Shown here piece by piece: positions 44,051 to 52,365 of a stretch of 64,000 nucleotides of DNA. The stretch comes from WTAW01 sp964406575. Lineage in GTDB: Bacteria > Acidobacteriota > Aminicenantia > Aminicenantales > Aminicenantaceae. A program made the position numbers and the translations under genes. The notes under the pieces are model-generated. The model was not told the DNA's origin and did not search any database. It saw only the letters and a program-made list of their open reading frames with translations. Positions within the stretch are counted from its first letter, which is position 1. Each line of letters starts with the position of its first letter. The stretch is from contig CAYOSH010000018.1 of the NCBI GenBank assembly GCA_964406575.1, positions 31,746 through 95,745 on the forward strand, in the 5' to 3' direction.

Positions 44051-46549
44051 ATGGTGGGGAAAAAATTGTATCTGGTCTGCAATGCCCATCTGGACCCCGT
44101 ATGGTTGTGGGAATGGGAGGAGGGAGCGGCAGAAACCTTATCGATGTTTCGTTCCGCAGCCCGATTGTGCGAGGAATTTGAAGAATTTATCTTCAATCAC
44201 AATGAAGCCGTCCTCTACCAGTGGGTGGAGCAATTTGAGCCTGAATTGTTCATGAAGATCCAGGATCTGGTCAAACGAAAGAAATGGCACATCATGGGAG
44301 GTTGGTACCTGCAGCCCGACTGCAATCTTCCCAGCGGGGAATCATTTGTGCGTCAGATCTTGGTCGGGAGACAGTATTTTAAGAAGAAATTCGGCGCGGA
44401 GCCGGAAACAGCCATAAACTTCGATCCCTTTGGACACACGCGCGGGCTTGTCCAGATCTTAAAAAAATCGGGGTATTCCTCCTATCTCTTCTGCCGTCCC
44501 GACCCAAAGAGTTATTTTCTTCCTGCAGAGGACTTTGTATGGGTAGGCTACGACGGCTCTGAGATACTTGCGCGCCGTGCGACCGACCACTACAACTCGT
44601 ACATGGAGAAAGCTCTGGATCGCGTGCAGGATTGGTTAGAAAGGAATCGTGATGAAGAGTTGGGGATATTGCTCTGGGGAATCGGCGATCATGGAGGTGG
44701 CCCCTCGCGTATGGACTTGGAACAGCTCCGAGGGCTTATGGGGAAACAATCCGATTGGTCGGTTTCTCATGCAGTGCCTGAGGATTATTTTGAAGGCATG
44801 GGAGATAAGAGAGGACAGCTCCCGCATCATACCGCGGACCTGAATCCCTGGGCAGTGGGGTGTTACTCAACCATGGCACGTATCAAACAGAAGCACCGCG
44901 CGCTTGAGAACACATATTATAAAACAGAAAAAATGGTCACAACTGCTTACTGCCAAGGGTTTATGGATTATCCAGCCGAACAGCTCAGAGAAGCGCTGGA
45001 GGACCTTCTCTTCTGTGAATTCCACGATATTCTGCCCGGGTCCTCCATCTCAGAGGTGGAGGACAGTGCACTCCAGAGAATGGACCATGGGCTGGAGATT
45101 CTCTCACGCTTGAAAGCAAAAGCCTTTTTTGCTCTGCTTAGCGGGCAGCCCCTGGCTGATGGGGGGGAGTTTCCGATATTTGTTTATAATCCACATCCTT
45201 ATCCGATAAAGGAAACCATCGTTTGTGAGTTCCAACCCCTGGAGCCCAATAGCGACAGGACTATATTCTGGTTCCCTGAAGTCCGCAATGAGCGCCATGC
45301 ACCGATTCCTTATCAACTGGAAAAAGAAAGTTGTAATATCTCTGTCGACCAGAGAAAACGGGTCGTATTCCAAGCGACACTTAAACCCTGCCAGATGAAT
45401 CGTTTTTCCTGCAGGCTGAAAGAGGTGCCGTTCGAGCGCAAATCTTTTAAGATTGAGGGAAAGGAGATCGAGGTCGGATCTGAGGACGCCCAGGTCATTA
45501 TCGATACAGTCAGTGGCTGGATCAAGGCTTACAGAATTTCTGGGATAGATTATCTGAAACCGGGTTCTTTCCGGGCACTTATCGTTGAGGATTATCCTGA
45601 CCCATGGGGCATGCTGGTCGAGTCTTTTCGTAATGTCGTCGGCACGTTCAGCCTGATGACAAAAGAGGAAAGTGCGCACTTTGCAGGAATTTCACAGCCA
45701 GGATTGAACCCTGTGCGTGTGATCGAAGAGGGACCTGTTAGAACCGTGGTCGAAGCCCTGTTCCAATACAATCGTTCATCCCTTTGTATGCGCTACAAGA
45801 TTCCAAAACTTGGCGGTTCCTTCGAGGTTGAAGCCCGAGTCTATTGGAATGAAAAGGACCGCATGCTTAAACTTTCCATCCCGACGGCTTTTTTAGAGGG
45901 AGGTTGCAGAGGCCAAGTCGCTTATGGTGTTGAAGATTTTAAGAAAAGGGGTGTGGAATTGGCCGCACAAAAATGGATAGGAGTTCACTCCAAAGACAAT
46001 GCTCATGCCTTGACTGTGATCAATAACGGCACGTATGGATTTGATTTTACAGAAGGAGAGCTGCGGATTTCTCTCCTGAGGTCAGCGGCCTTTGCGGCCC
46101 ATCCGGTGGGGGACAATATTCACATCGTTCCCCAGGACCGTTTGGAGCCGAGGATCGACCAGGGAGAGAGGGTGTTTCGGTTTTGGATCCAGGGAGGAAA
46201 AGCCGTAGCGAGATTTTCTTCGATCGATCGGGAAGCGCTCGTAAAGAATGAAGATCCGGTTGTCCTTTCATGCGCGCCTTCAGGATTGGGGAAAATGCCC
46301 GAACCGGGAGTTTACTTGGATGATGAGATCGTGCAAGTTACAGCCATGAAGAAAGCCGAAGATGGGGATTGGCTCATTCTCCGTCTTTTTGAGCCGACAG
46401 GTGAAGAAAGAACCACCACCCTGACAGTTCCCAGTAGGGGATTGTCTTTTGATGTCACCCTCGGAGGTTTTGAGATCAAGTCTCTGGCTGTAGACCTTGC
46501 CACAGATGAGGTTTTTGAGGTGGACCTCATGGAAAGGAAAATCGAATAA
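44051..46549 (+). CDS. GH38 alpha-mannosidase
   Basis: The 832-residue protein begins with the GH38 metal site LVCNAHLDPVWLWEWEEG (about 8-25; His and Asp bind zinc). It then has the nucleophile-region segment AINFDPFGHTRGLVQIL (about 120-136) and later GIGDHGGGPSRMDLEQL (about 212-228) and FCEFHDILPGSSISEVE (about 322-338). The rest is beta-sandwich. No signal peptide is present, so it acts in the cytoplasm on imported mannosides. AAGGAGG precedes the ATG. The downstream Gfo/Idh dehydrogenase and URO-D-like gene are likely in the same transcript. The catalytic aspartate is probably the D of NFDPFGH. Confidence 0.92.
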   Translation: MVGKKLYLVCNAHLDPVWLWEWEEGAAETLSMFRSAARLCEEFEEFIFNHNEAVLYQWVEQFEPELFMKIQDLVKRKKWHIMGGWYLQPDCNLPSGESFVRQILVGRQYFKKKFGAEPETAINFDPFGHTRGLVQILKKSGYSSYLFCRPDPKSYFLPAEDFVWVGYDGSEILARRATDHYNSYMEKALDRVQDWLERNRDEELGILLWGIGDHGGGPSRMDLEQLRGLMGKQSDWSVSHAVPEDYFEGMGDKRGQLPHHTADLNPWAVGCYSTMARIKQKHRALENTYYKTEKMVTTAYCQGFMDYPAEQLREALEDLLFCEFHDILPGSSISEVEDSALQRMDHGLEILSRLKAKAFFALLSGQPLADGGEFPIFVYNPHPYPIKETIVCEFQPLEPNSDRTIFWFPEVRNERHAPIPYQLEKESCNISVDQRKRVVFQATLKPCQMNRFSCRLKEVPFERKSFKIEGKEIEVGSEDAQVIIDTVSGWIKAYRISGIDYLKPGSFRALIVEDYPDPWGMLVESFRNVVGTFSLMTKEESAHFAGISQPGLNPVRVIEEGPVRTVVEALFQYNRSSLCMRYKIPKLGGSFEVEARVYWNEKDRMLKLSIPTAFLEGGCRGQVAYGVEDFKKRGVELAAQKWIGVHSKDNAHALTVINNGTYGFDFTEGELRISLLRSAAFAAHPVGDNIHIVPQDRLEPRIDQGERVFRFWIQGGKAVARFSSIDREALVKNEDPVVLSCAPSGLGKMPEPGVYLDDEIVQVTAMKKAEDGDWLILRLFEPTGEERTTTLTVPSRGLSFDVTLGGFEIKSLAVDLATDEVFEVDLMERKIE

Positions 46550-46586
46550 GGGGATTCATGAATAACGCTTCACGTTGAAAGGCCAA

Positions 46587-47219
46587 ATGAAAGATTCTGT
46601 GTCTGTTGTGCTGGTGGGAGCAGGCGGGATGGGATTTTACTACTTGAAGGCCCTACTCGAGGAGTTTTCACCTTTGTATCCCCATCTTCTCGGAGTCGTA
46701 GAGCCACACCCTGAAATGTCGGCCTCATATAAGGAACTCAGAAAAAACAGGATTTCCATCTATCCTGCTCTCCGTGAATTCTATGATGTCCATTCTGAAG
46801 TGGATCTTGCGATCATCGCCTCGCCGATGCATCATCACGTTCCTCAGTCATCCCAGGCGCTCCAGAGGGGCAGTCATGTTTTGTGCGAAAAACCTCTCGC
46901 TGCAACCGTTCAAGATGCTCGCAGGTTGATAACAGGATCGTTTTCTTCAGATCTATGGGTGAAAATCGGCTACCAGTGGTCTTTTTCTGAAGCCATCCAG
47001 GGCTTAAAAAAAGATATCATCCAGGGGCGCTATGGCAGAGCTCGTCGGTTAAAGACCTTGTGTTTCTGGCCGAGAGACCTTCTCTATTTCCAAAGAAACG
47101 ACTGGGCGGGCAAAAAAAAGAACGCGGATGGAGATTGGGTCTTGGACAGCCCTGCGAACAACGCCATGGCTCATTTTTTGCACAATGCATTTTATATCTT
47201 GGGGAGCGTCCCCACTTAA
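46587..47219 (+). CDS. Gfo/Idh/MocA-family dehydrogenase, N-terminal part (frameshifted gene)
   Basis: From ATG 46587 the frame gives 210 residues: the Rossmann motif VVLVGAGGMGFYYLKALLEE (about 6-25), VDLAIIASPMHHHVPQ (about 70-85) and the family's catalytic segment CEKPLAATVQDARRLI (about 96-111). Then the frame ends at a TAA right after HNAFYILGSVPT. The C-terminal domain continues in the +1 frame from about 47205. A one-base loss in the G-run at 47201-47204 explains this. Family members oxidise or reduce sugars with NAD(P). Here it would act after the GH38 mannosidase. Confidence 0.8.
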   Translation: MKDSVSVVLVGAGGMGFYYLKALLEEFSPLYPHLLGVVEPHPEMSASYKELRKNRISIYPALREFYDVHSEVDLAIIASPMHHHVPQSSQALQRGSHVLCEKPLAATVQDARRLITGSFSSDLWVKIGYQWSFSEAIQGLKKDIIQGRYGRARRLKTLCFWPRDLLYFQRNDWAGKKKNADGDWVLDSPANNAMAHFLHNAFYILGSVPT

Positions 47220-47806
47220 GCGCTACGCCTAGGGAAGTCACGGCCGAACTCTATCGTGCCTTTCCTCTCGATAACTATGATACCGTTGCCTGCCGCACCT
47301 GGACAGTCAATGGAACTGAAATTCTTTTTTATGCCTCCCATTCCACGTTCGAGGAAATGGGCCCCATGTTCTCCTGTGAGTTTGAAAAAGGCTATGTGTC
47401 TTATGGGGGAAAGGAGGGTACTGTCGTGGCTATCACCCCCGACGGGGATGAGATAGACTACGGCTCTCCAGAAAAAGATCCCTTTCGCAAACTTTTTGAT
47501 GCTGTGTCTGCGGTTCACACGCCCGGTCCGGTAATCTGCGGGCCACAAGCTGCTTTTCCCCAGACACTGTGCATGAACGGCATCCAGGATTCTGTTTCGA
47601 ACATCTATTCCTTCCCGGGAAGCATGATCACAAGAGAAAAGAACAGGATTTGGGTCGATGGCCTGGCGGAAAGATTCCATGAATGTTACCAGGAAGGAAT
47701 CTTGCCGAGTGAGGCGGGTTTATCTTGGGCCCGTAGAGGCAAGACAGTCGATCTCCGTGACTATGAGTTTTTCCCCGGAGGGATGCCGCGAGAAGGAGAT
47801 AGCTGA
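47205..47806 (+). CDS. Gfo/Idh/MocA-family dehydrogenase, C-terminal part (frameshifted gene)
   Basis: The +1 frame after 47204 reads ERPHLSATPREVTAELYRAF and continues for about 200 residues, including DAVSAVHTPGPVICGPQAAF, typical of the C-terminal half of Gfo/Idh/MocA enzymes. With one extra G the join gives YILG-ERPHL, keeping the fold. The frame stays open upstream to 47060, but those codons are not family-like. The ending (TGA 47804-47806) touches the start of the URO-D-like gene. If the loss is real the enzyme is dead; it may also be an assembly error. Confidence 0.72.
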
Positions 47807-47807
47807 A

Positions 47808-48818
47808 TTGGATTTTTCCCCTAAAAGACTCGTTGAAAAAACCCTCAATTTTGAATCTCCTGAGAGAATTCCCCGACAGTTATGGTTGCTTCCCTGGGCT
47901 GAAAGGCATCACGCAGAGGCTCTGCGTCAGCTGCGAGAGATGTTTCCCGATGATATTCTGCCCGCGCCGGCTGTGTATCATAAACCGACGGCTATCGGCG
48001 ATCGTTACAGCCAGGGTATCTATATCGATGAATGGGGTTGTGTGTTTGAGAATCCTGAGGATGGGATCATAGGGATCGTACGAAAACCCCTTATCGCCGA
48101 TTGGCAAAGCATGGAAGATTTTTTTCCTCCGGAGTCGACTTTGAGCCTGGATAAAGATGCGATAAATGCCTTTTGCCAACAGAGTGACCGGTTTATCCTG
48201 AGCGTAACGACAGCCAGGCCTTTTGAGCGGCTGCAGTTTATCCGCACGATGGAACAGGCCTTGATCGATCTCATCGAACAACCCTCGGATCTTTTTGAGC
48301 TTCTGCGGCGGATCCACGAGCATTATTGCAAAGAGATTGAGATCTGGGCACAGACGGATGTGGATGGAATCGCCCTGATGGATGATTGGGGAACACAATC
48401 CTCTTTGATCACATCGCCGGATATTTTCCGAAAAATATTCAAGCCCATGTATCGAGAGTATGTGAAGATCGCACGCCATTACGGCAAATATGTCTTCCTC
48501 CATTCTGATGGCTACATCATGGATGTCTTTCCTGACTTTATCGATATCGGAGTCGATGCGATCAACAGCCAAATTTTCTGTATGGGGGTGAGGGAATTAG
48601 GTGAACGTTTTCGCGGAAAGATCACTTTCTGGGGAGAGGTCGACAGGCAGCATCTTCTTCCCATTGGCACTCGGGATGATATTACCCAGGCTGTGCTTGA
48701 AATGAAACAGGCGCTCTACGATAAAGGCGGCGTCATTGCCCAGTGCGAATTCGGCCTCAAAGCGAAGCCGGAGAATGTGCTTGCAGTCTTTGAAGAGTGG
48801 AATTCTCTCCGTATTTGA
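47808..48818 (+). CDS. Uroporphyrinogen decarboxylase-like (URO-D superfamily) protein
   Basis: The best start is TTG at 47808, one base after the dehydrogenase stop, with AAGGAG about ten bases upstream; in-frame ATG codons lie further back in unrelated sequence. The product of about 336 residues opens with SPKRLVEKTLNFESPERIP, the usual URO-D-superfamily start. It has GIALMDDWGTQSSLITSPD (about 184-202), VFLHSDGYIMDVFPDFIDIG (about 225-244) and ITFWGEVDRQHLLP (about 270-283). Related stand-alone proteins often sit in sugar-degradation loci with unknown role, and some related members are methyltransferases. It is probably translationally coupled to the dehydrogenase. Confidence 0.83.
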   Translation: MDFSPKRLVEKTLNFESPERIPRQLWLLPWAERHHAEALRQLREMFPDDILPAPAVYHKPTAIGDRYSQGIYIDEWGCVFENPEDGIIGIVRKPLIADWQSMEDFFPPESTLSLDKDAINAFCQQSDRFILSVTTARPFERLQFIRTMEQALIDLIEQPSDLFELLRRIHEHYCKEIEIWAQTDVDGIALMDDWGTQSSLITSPDIFRKIFKPMYREYVKIARHYGKYVFLHSDGYIMDVFPDFIDIGVDAINSQIFCMGVRELGERFRGKITFWGEVDRQHLLPIGTRDDITQAVLEMKQALYDKGGVIAQCEFGLKAKPENVLAVFEEWNSLRI

Positions 48819-48938
48819 GGTTTAACCTCTGTTGGGTGTTACAGCGCAGCTTCGTCAAGAGGAAATGTGGGGATCAAAGGGAAAAAATGTGCTTATGGAA
48901 GGAAATGGTAAAATAAGTTCAGAGCCATGAACGGAGAG

Positions 48939-49220
48939 CTAACCCTTGTTCTGCTGGATCTGCAAAAGAGGGGAGGCTTTTACGCCTTCACCGAGTGATT
49001 CGCCATCTCCATCGCCGTCTGTCTCGACTTCGATGCCCAGAAGGTGTGCCGCTCCCTCGTAGATCTGTCTGTAGTATTTTTTCGATTCCTGCATCTCTGC
49101 CAGCTTCTCCCTGATTTTCTGGAGTTCTGTCTCCATCTGAGAATCCATGTCTGCGAGTTCTTTCTTAGCCGCTTCCATAGTTTTTTTGTAAAGGTCTTCT
49201 TGTTCTTTATTTATTTTCAT
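48939..49220 (-). CDS. Small coiled-coil protein of unknown function
   Basis: The product (93 residues from ATG 49220; a TTG at 49232 is an alternative) is rich in Glu, Lys and Gln. It has a coiled-coil pattern in residues about 5-55 (KKELADMDSQMETELQKIRE) and an acidic tail. It starts 17 bp after the stop of the receiver-TonB gene, so the two are probably co-transcribed. No family recognised. Confidence 0.5.
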   Translation of the reverse strand: MKINKEQEDLYKKTMEAAKKELADMDSQMETELQKIREKLAEMQESKKYYRQIYEGAAHLLGIEVETDGDGDGESLGEGVKASPLLQIQQNKG

Positions 49221-49236
49221 TTTGTCACCCAATCAT

Positions 49237-51084
49237 TTAAGATTTCTTGAATGTAAAGGAGATTGTTTTCCAAACTTTGACCTTGGCTCCACTCTTGAAG
49301 GCTGGAGCGAATTTCCACTGTCTGGCGGCTTTGTCGCATTCTTCGTTGAATCCATAAGGGCCCGTGATGCCTTTAATTATTGCTGTTTCAATGACATCCC
49401 CGGTTTCTGATATGAGGACATTGATGACGACTTTTCCTTCCACACCACGCTGGAAGGCCAAACTCGGATATTTGGGATCAACTCTCTTGGCAATTTCGGG
49501 CTCGATATCAACTTCTGCGAGGGGAATGAGATCTCCAGTTCTAACAGGATCGCTGTCGTCATTTGGTTGTGATTTCTCCATTGTCTGCTCTTTTTCAAGA
49601 ACGTTGCCCGCATTTCCCATTGAGTTTTGCTCAGTGCTGGGACTAGCTGAGAGCGTATTCACGGATTCCTGCATGTCTGCCCGAGGAGTTGGGGGAATTT
49701 TCTGGGGGAGGATGGGTTCCGGAGCGTTTGCGGCTGTTTCCGCCAGGACATCCTCTTCCAGGTTTACACTTTCAATGTCCTGAGTTCGGGATCCTGGCTC
49801 GTTAACTGCAAAGACTTCATTGACTTTTGTTTTGACCTCTGCCCCCTCTTCTTTTGGAGTTTGTGCGGCAGGCTTTTCCGGGGGGCCTTGTGGAGGGAGG
49901 GCAACTGGAGACTCTTCTTCTTCAGTTGCTTCCTTTATAAGAACCTCCTCCGGTTCCACGTTCGTCTCTTTTTGGACCGGATGTATGGCTGACGTCATAT
50001 TCTGAGGAATGGGACTTGAGTTTTTGCCTCTGCGAAAGATGAATGAGGCGCTCAGTGCCACTGCAGCGACAAGTAAAAAGGGGATGATAAATTTCAAGGG
50101 AAGTTTTTTTAAATAAGTGAGAGAATTTTTCAGAACCTCAATTGGAGAGATCTTTATCTTCCCTTCATCTTCCATCGCACTAAAAATCCTCTCCTCTTTA
50201 TTCGCTGGCGCAGGTTCGGTTTTCTTTTTAGGCTTTTGTGATTCCCTTTCCATCGATGTGGCCAAAACAGACTCTTTCACTGGATCGATTGGGACCTCTT
50301 CTACAGGAATTTCACTGTCTTCCCTGTCCTCTTCTTGGTCCGCCGTGGCATGTTCTTCAACCCTGCCCTTCTCTCCTGTAATCCCCATCGGTGCTTCTGG
50401 GCTGGCGGATCTCTTTACTCCCGACTTGGGCGGAGCACTCTTCTGAAGATTCAGTCCAAATTCTGACAGGGTATCTTCGAGCATCTTATCGATTTGTGTT
50501 TTTATATCCGGACTTTTTTCTTCTTTCATCGGGGTATTTTTAAGAGTCGATACAGGTTCGAGAATTTCGTTATCGATTTCCTCCATCTGGAGGTTGACCT
50601 CCGCGGTTTTTGTGTCTATCTTCAAGTTCTCCAATGCCAGTTCTGAAAAATCATCCAAATTTTGTGTGTCTTCCGCCATATCTTTGTCCTCGTCCTCTTT
50701 TTCTTTGGTTTTTTCCTTCAACAAATCTTTGATCGTGGAGAGAATTTCAGGTCCCTTAAAAGGTTTGCTCAGGAAAGCGGCTGCTCCATATGCACTCGTG
50801 GCCTCGATCTTGAATTGTTCCTCACGGTAGAATTTAGTCAGAATGATTACGGGAATATGGCCATTAAAATCGTGAGTGATAATACTGCAGAGTTCGAATC
50901 CATGGAGCTTGGAAATCATCGGCTCCACAATGACCAGGTCGGGATTTTCTAATTTGCATTTTTCCAGTCCGGCCTCGCCATCCCCAGCGACGATGGTATG
51001 AAATCCTTCAGACTTCAAGTACTCGCTGAGTGCAAGGATAGAGTCATCATCGAAGTCGACGATCAAAATTTTCATTTTTCTCAT
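49237..51084 (-). CDS. Receiver-like domain / membrane span / TonB C-terminal domain fusion
   Basis: The product has about 615 residues from ATG 51084; the frame is open to 51132 but the earlier ATG has no ribosome-binding site, and ATG 51075 is also possible. The first 120 residues match response-regulator receiver domains (MKILIVDFDDDSI, PVIILTKF, AAFLSKPFKGPEIL). The phospho-acceptor position reads DLVIVEPM, with Glu instead of Asp, and the acidic pair has Phe at the second place. A long acidic, charged region follows, then one membrane span (FIIPFLLVAAVALSASFIF) near residue 330-350. A Pro/Glu-rich stretch leads to a TonB C-terminal domain (about 530-615; KRVDPKYPSLAFQRGVEGK, then ARQWKFAPA). 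The receiver would face the cytoplasm and TonB the periplasm. No ExbB/ExbD gene is near. Confidence 0.82.
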   Translation of the reverse strand: MRKMKILIVDFDDDSILALSEYLKSEGFHTIVAGDGEAGLEKCKLENPDLVIVEPMISKLHGFELCSIITHDFNGHIPVIILTKFYREEQFKIEATSAYGAAAFLSKPFKGPEILSTIKDLLKEKTKEKEDEDKDMAEDTQNLDDFSELALENLKIDTKTAEVNLQMEEIDNEILEPVSTLKNTPMKEEKSPDIKTQIDKMLEDTLSEFGLNLQKSAPPKSGVKRSASPEAPMGITGEKGRVEEHATADQEEDREDSEIPVEEVPIDPVKESVLATSMERESQKPKKKTEPAPANKEERIFSAMEDEGKIKISPIEVLKNSLTYLKKLPLKFIIPFLLVAAVALSASFIFRRGKNSSPIPQNMTSAIHPVQKETNVEPEEVLIKEATEEEESPVALPPQGPPEKPAAQTPKEEGAEVKTKVNEVFAVNEPGSRTQDIESVNLEEDVLAETAANAPEPILPQKIPPTPRADMQESVNTLSASPSTEQNSMGNAGNVLEKEQTMEKSQPNDDSDPVRTGDLIPLAEVDIEPEIAKRVDPKYPSLAFQRGVEGKVVINVLISETGDVIETAIIKGITGPYGFNEECDKAARQWKFAPAFKSGAKVKVWKTISFTFKKS

Positions 51085-51501
51085 TTTGACTCTTTTCGAG
51101 AGAGATGACTTCTCTGCTTTATTGTCGTGCATGGATATTTATGCCACTCAGCCCCGAGAGCGTCAATCCTCTTTAGCGGTGAATTGGAGGGTGATTTTTT
51201 AGGCCTGGGTTTTTCAAAAGGGGTGATATTATTCGCACGGGGAGACAAGTTGTTTTACACTTGGATCTTTCTTTATACCCGTTTCAGAGAAGCCATAGAT
51301 TTAGTCTCATGGGATTGTTGTGAATTGAAAAGAAATGACGTACAAGGAAAGTCATCGGTTTTATCTGCGCCGCGATCGGGATGTTCAATAACGCAACTTA
51401 TGTCCATACGAACAAGGATGTGGGGATGCGTACAATGCATTCTCGTTTATGGACTCGTCTGGTAAGATGAAATACAATGTCCGGTGGATAAGGAGCTTAA
51501 G
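51085..51501. other. Divergent gap (417 bp) without a recognised gene
   Basis: The stretch lies between the receiver-TonB gene and a plus-strand gene. A plus-strand frame of 112 codons (51127-51465) is open but overlaps the leader region and shows no family. A segment near 51376-51400 (GGGATGTTCAATAACGCAAC) resembles part of companion repeat B. I see no strong promoter. Confidence 0.3.
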
Positions 51502-52281
51502 ATGAAACTCAGAGAGGTTCTGCAAGACATCAAAAAAGTGAAAATCTCACAGTCCGCCCAACCTGTGGAGAAGACGGTTGCCCGGGAGATCTGTACCTTT
51601 CTTTCTCCTAAGGCAAAAATAGTCACTGTCCATCCCTCTGCAATGAAACCTGAATCCTGTACACTTTCTATTTCCATCTCTTCTCAGAATCTGAAAGAAC
51701 AAAACCCGAACATCCCTCATGCTTTGGACAGAGAATGGGTATTTTTTTCCTGTGGGGAGAAAAAATGCTGTTGGCTGATTAGCTCCAAACCGTATTTCCT
51801 TTATGCGGCCTTTTTCTATTTAACGGAGAATCTGATCGGCCAGGATGCGACCCAGCTCAGGTGTTGGACCAGGGAGATAAGTTTCGGCGCAGAAAAATCT
51901 ACTTTTGATCTCTTCCTCACCCAATACGCACGACTTATCCGCAATTTTTCGGCCGAGCAATACATCCGTGAGTACGCACGTTTAGGCTTCACCCACGTCG
52001 AAGTCAATGCCCTTGCCTGGCCCTTCCCTTACGAAAAAGGCGTTTATGGCGAGTTTTATGCGGATTTTTACACCTGTTGTCCGGGCCTGGACCAATACGT
52101 GTCCAGTCGTCTGAATGAGGGATTGTATCCGAAGGATTATCTGGCTGCCAACCTCAACTTGTTGAAACAGAATGCTCGACGAGCTGTGGATCATGGCCTC
52201 ATTCCGGGCCTTCTCTGCTTCGAACCTCGCTCGGTTCCGGAATCTTTTTTTCAGAGATATCCCACTCTTCGCGGTGCCTGA
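51502..52281 (+). CDS. Glycosidase-like TIM-barrel protein of unknown family, N-terminal part before an in-frame TGA
   Basis: ATG 51502 follows AAGGAGC; the frame back to 51484 is less likely. The 259 residues before the TGA at 52279-52281 hold an N-terminal alpha/beta domain (about 1-130) and the start of a barrel: EYARLGFTHVEVNALAWPFP (about 157-176), then GLLCFEPRSVPESFFQRYPT. After the TGA the same frame continues without break as VDHPFRSYKPRYNLSVIHPA, so one CGA (Arg) to TGA change is the simplest explanation. It resembles the domain order of GH20/GH67-like enzymes. I cannot name the family. Confidence 0.65.
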   Translation: MKLREVLQDIKKVKISQSAQPVEKTVAREICTFLSPKAKIVTVHPSAMKPESCTLSISISSQNLKEQNPNIPHALDREWVFFSCGEKKCCWLISSKPYFLYAAFFYLTENLIGQDATQLRCWTREISFGAEKSTFDLFLTQYARLIRNFSAEQYIREYARLGFTHVEVNALAWPFPYEKGVYGEFYADFYTCCPGLDQYVSSRLNEGLYPKDYLAANLNLLKQNARRAVDHGLIPGLLCFEPRSVPESFFQRYPTLRGA

Positions 52282-52365
52282 GTTGACCATCCTTTCCGAA
52301 GCTATAAGCCGCGGTATAACCTTTCTGTCATCCACCCTGCTGTACAGGAACACTATGCTGAACTC

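Noticed and set aside
51127..51465. Plus-strand frame of 112 codons
   Set aside because: It begins opposite the TonB gene's start, has many Cys, Trp and Arg residues with no pattern, and contains part of a repeat.
52279..52281. Selenocysteine at the in-frame TGA
   Set aside because: Neighbouring sequence fits Arg (CGA) and shows no redox-type context. I saw no obvious SECIS-like hairpin directly downstream, though I did not fold it.
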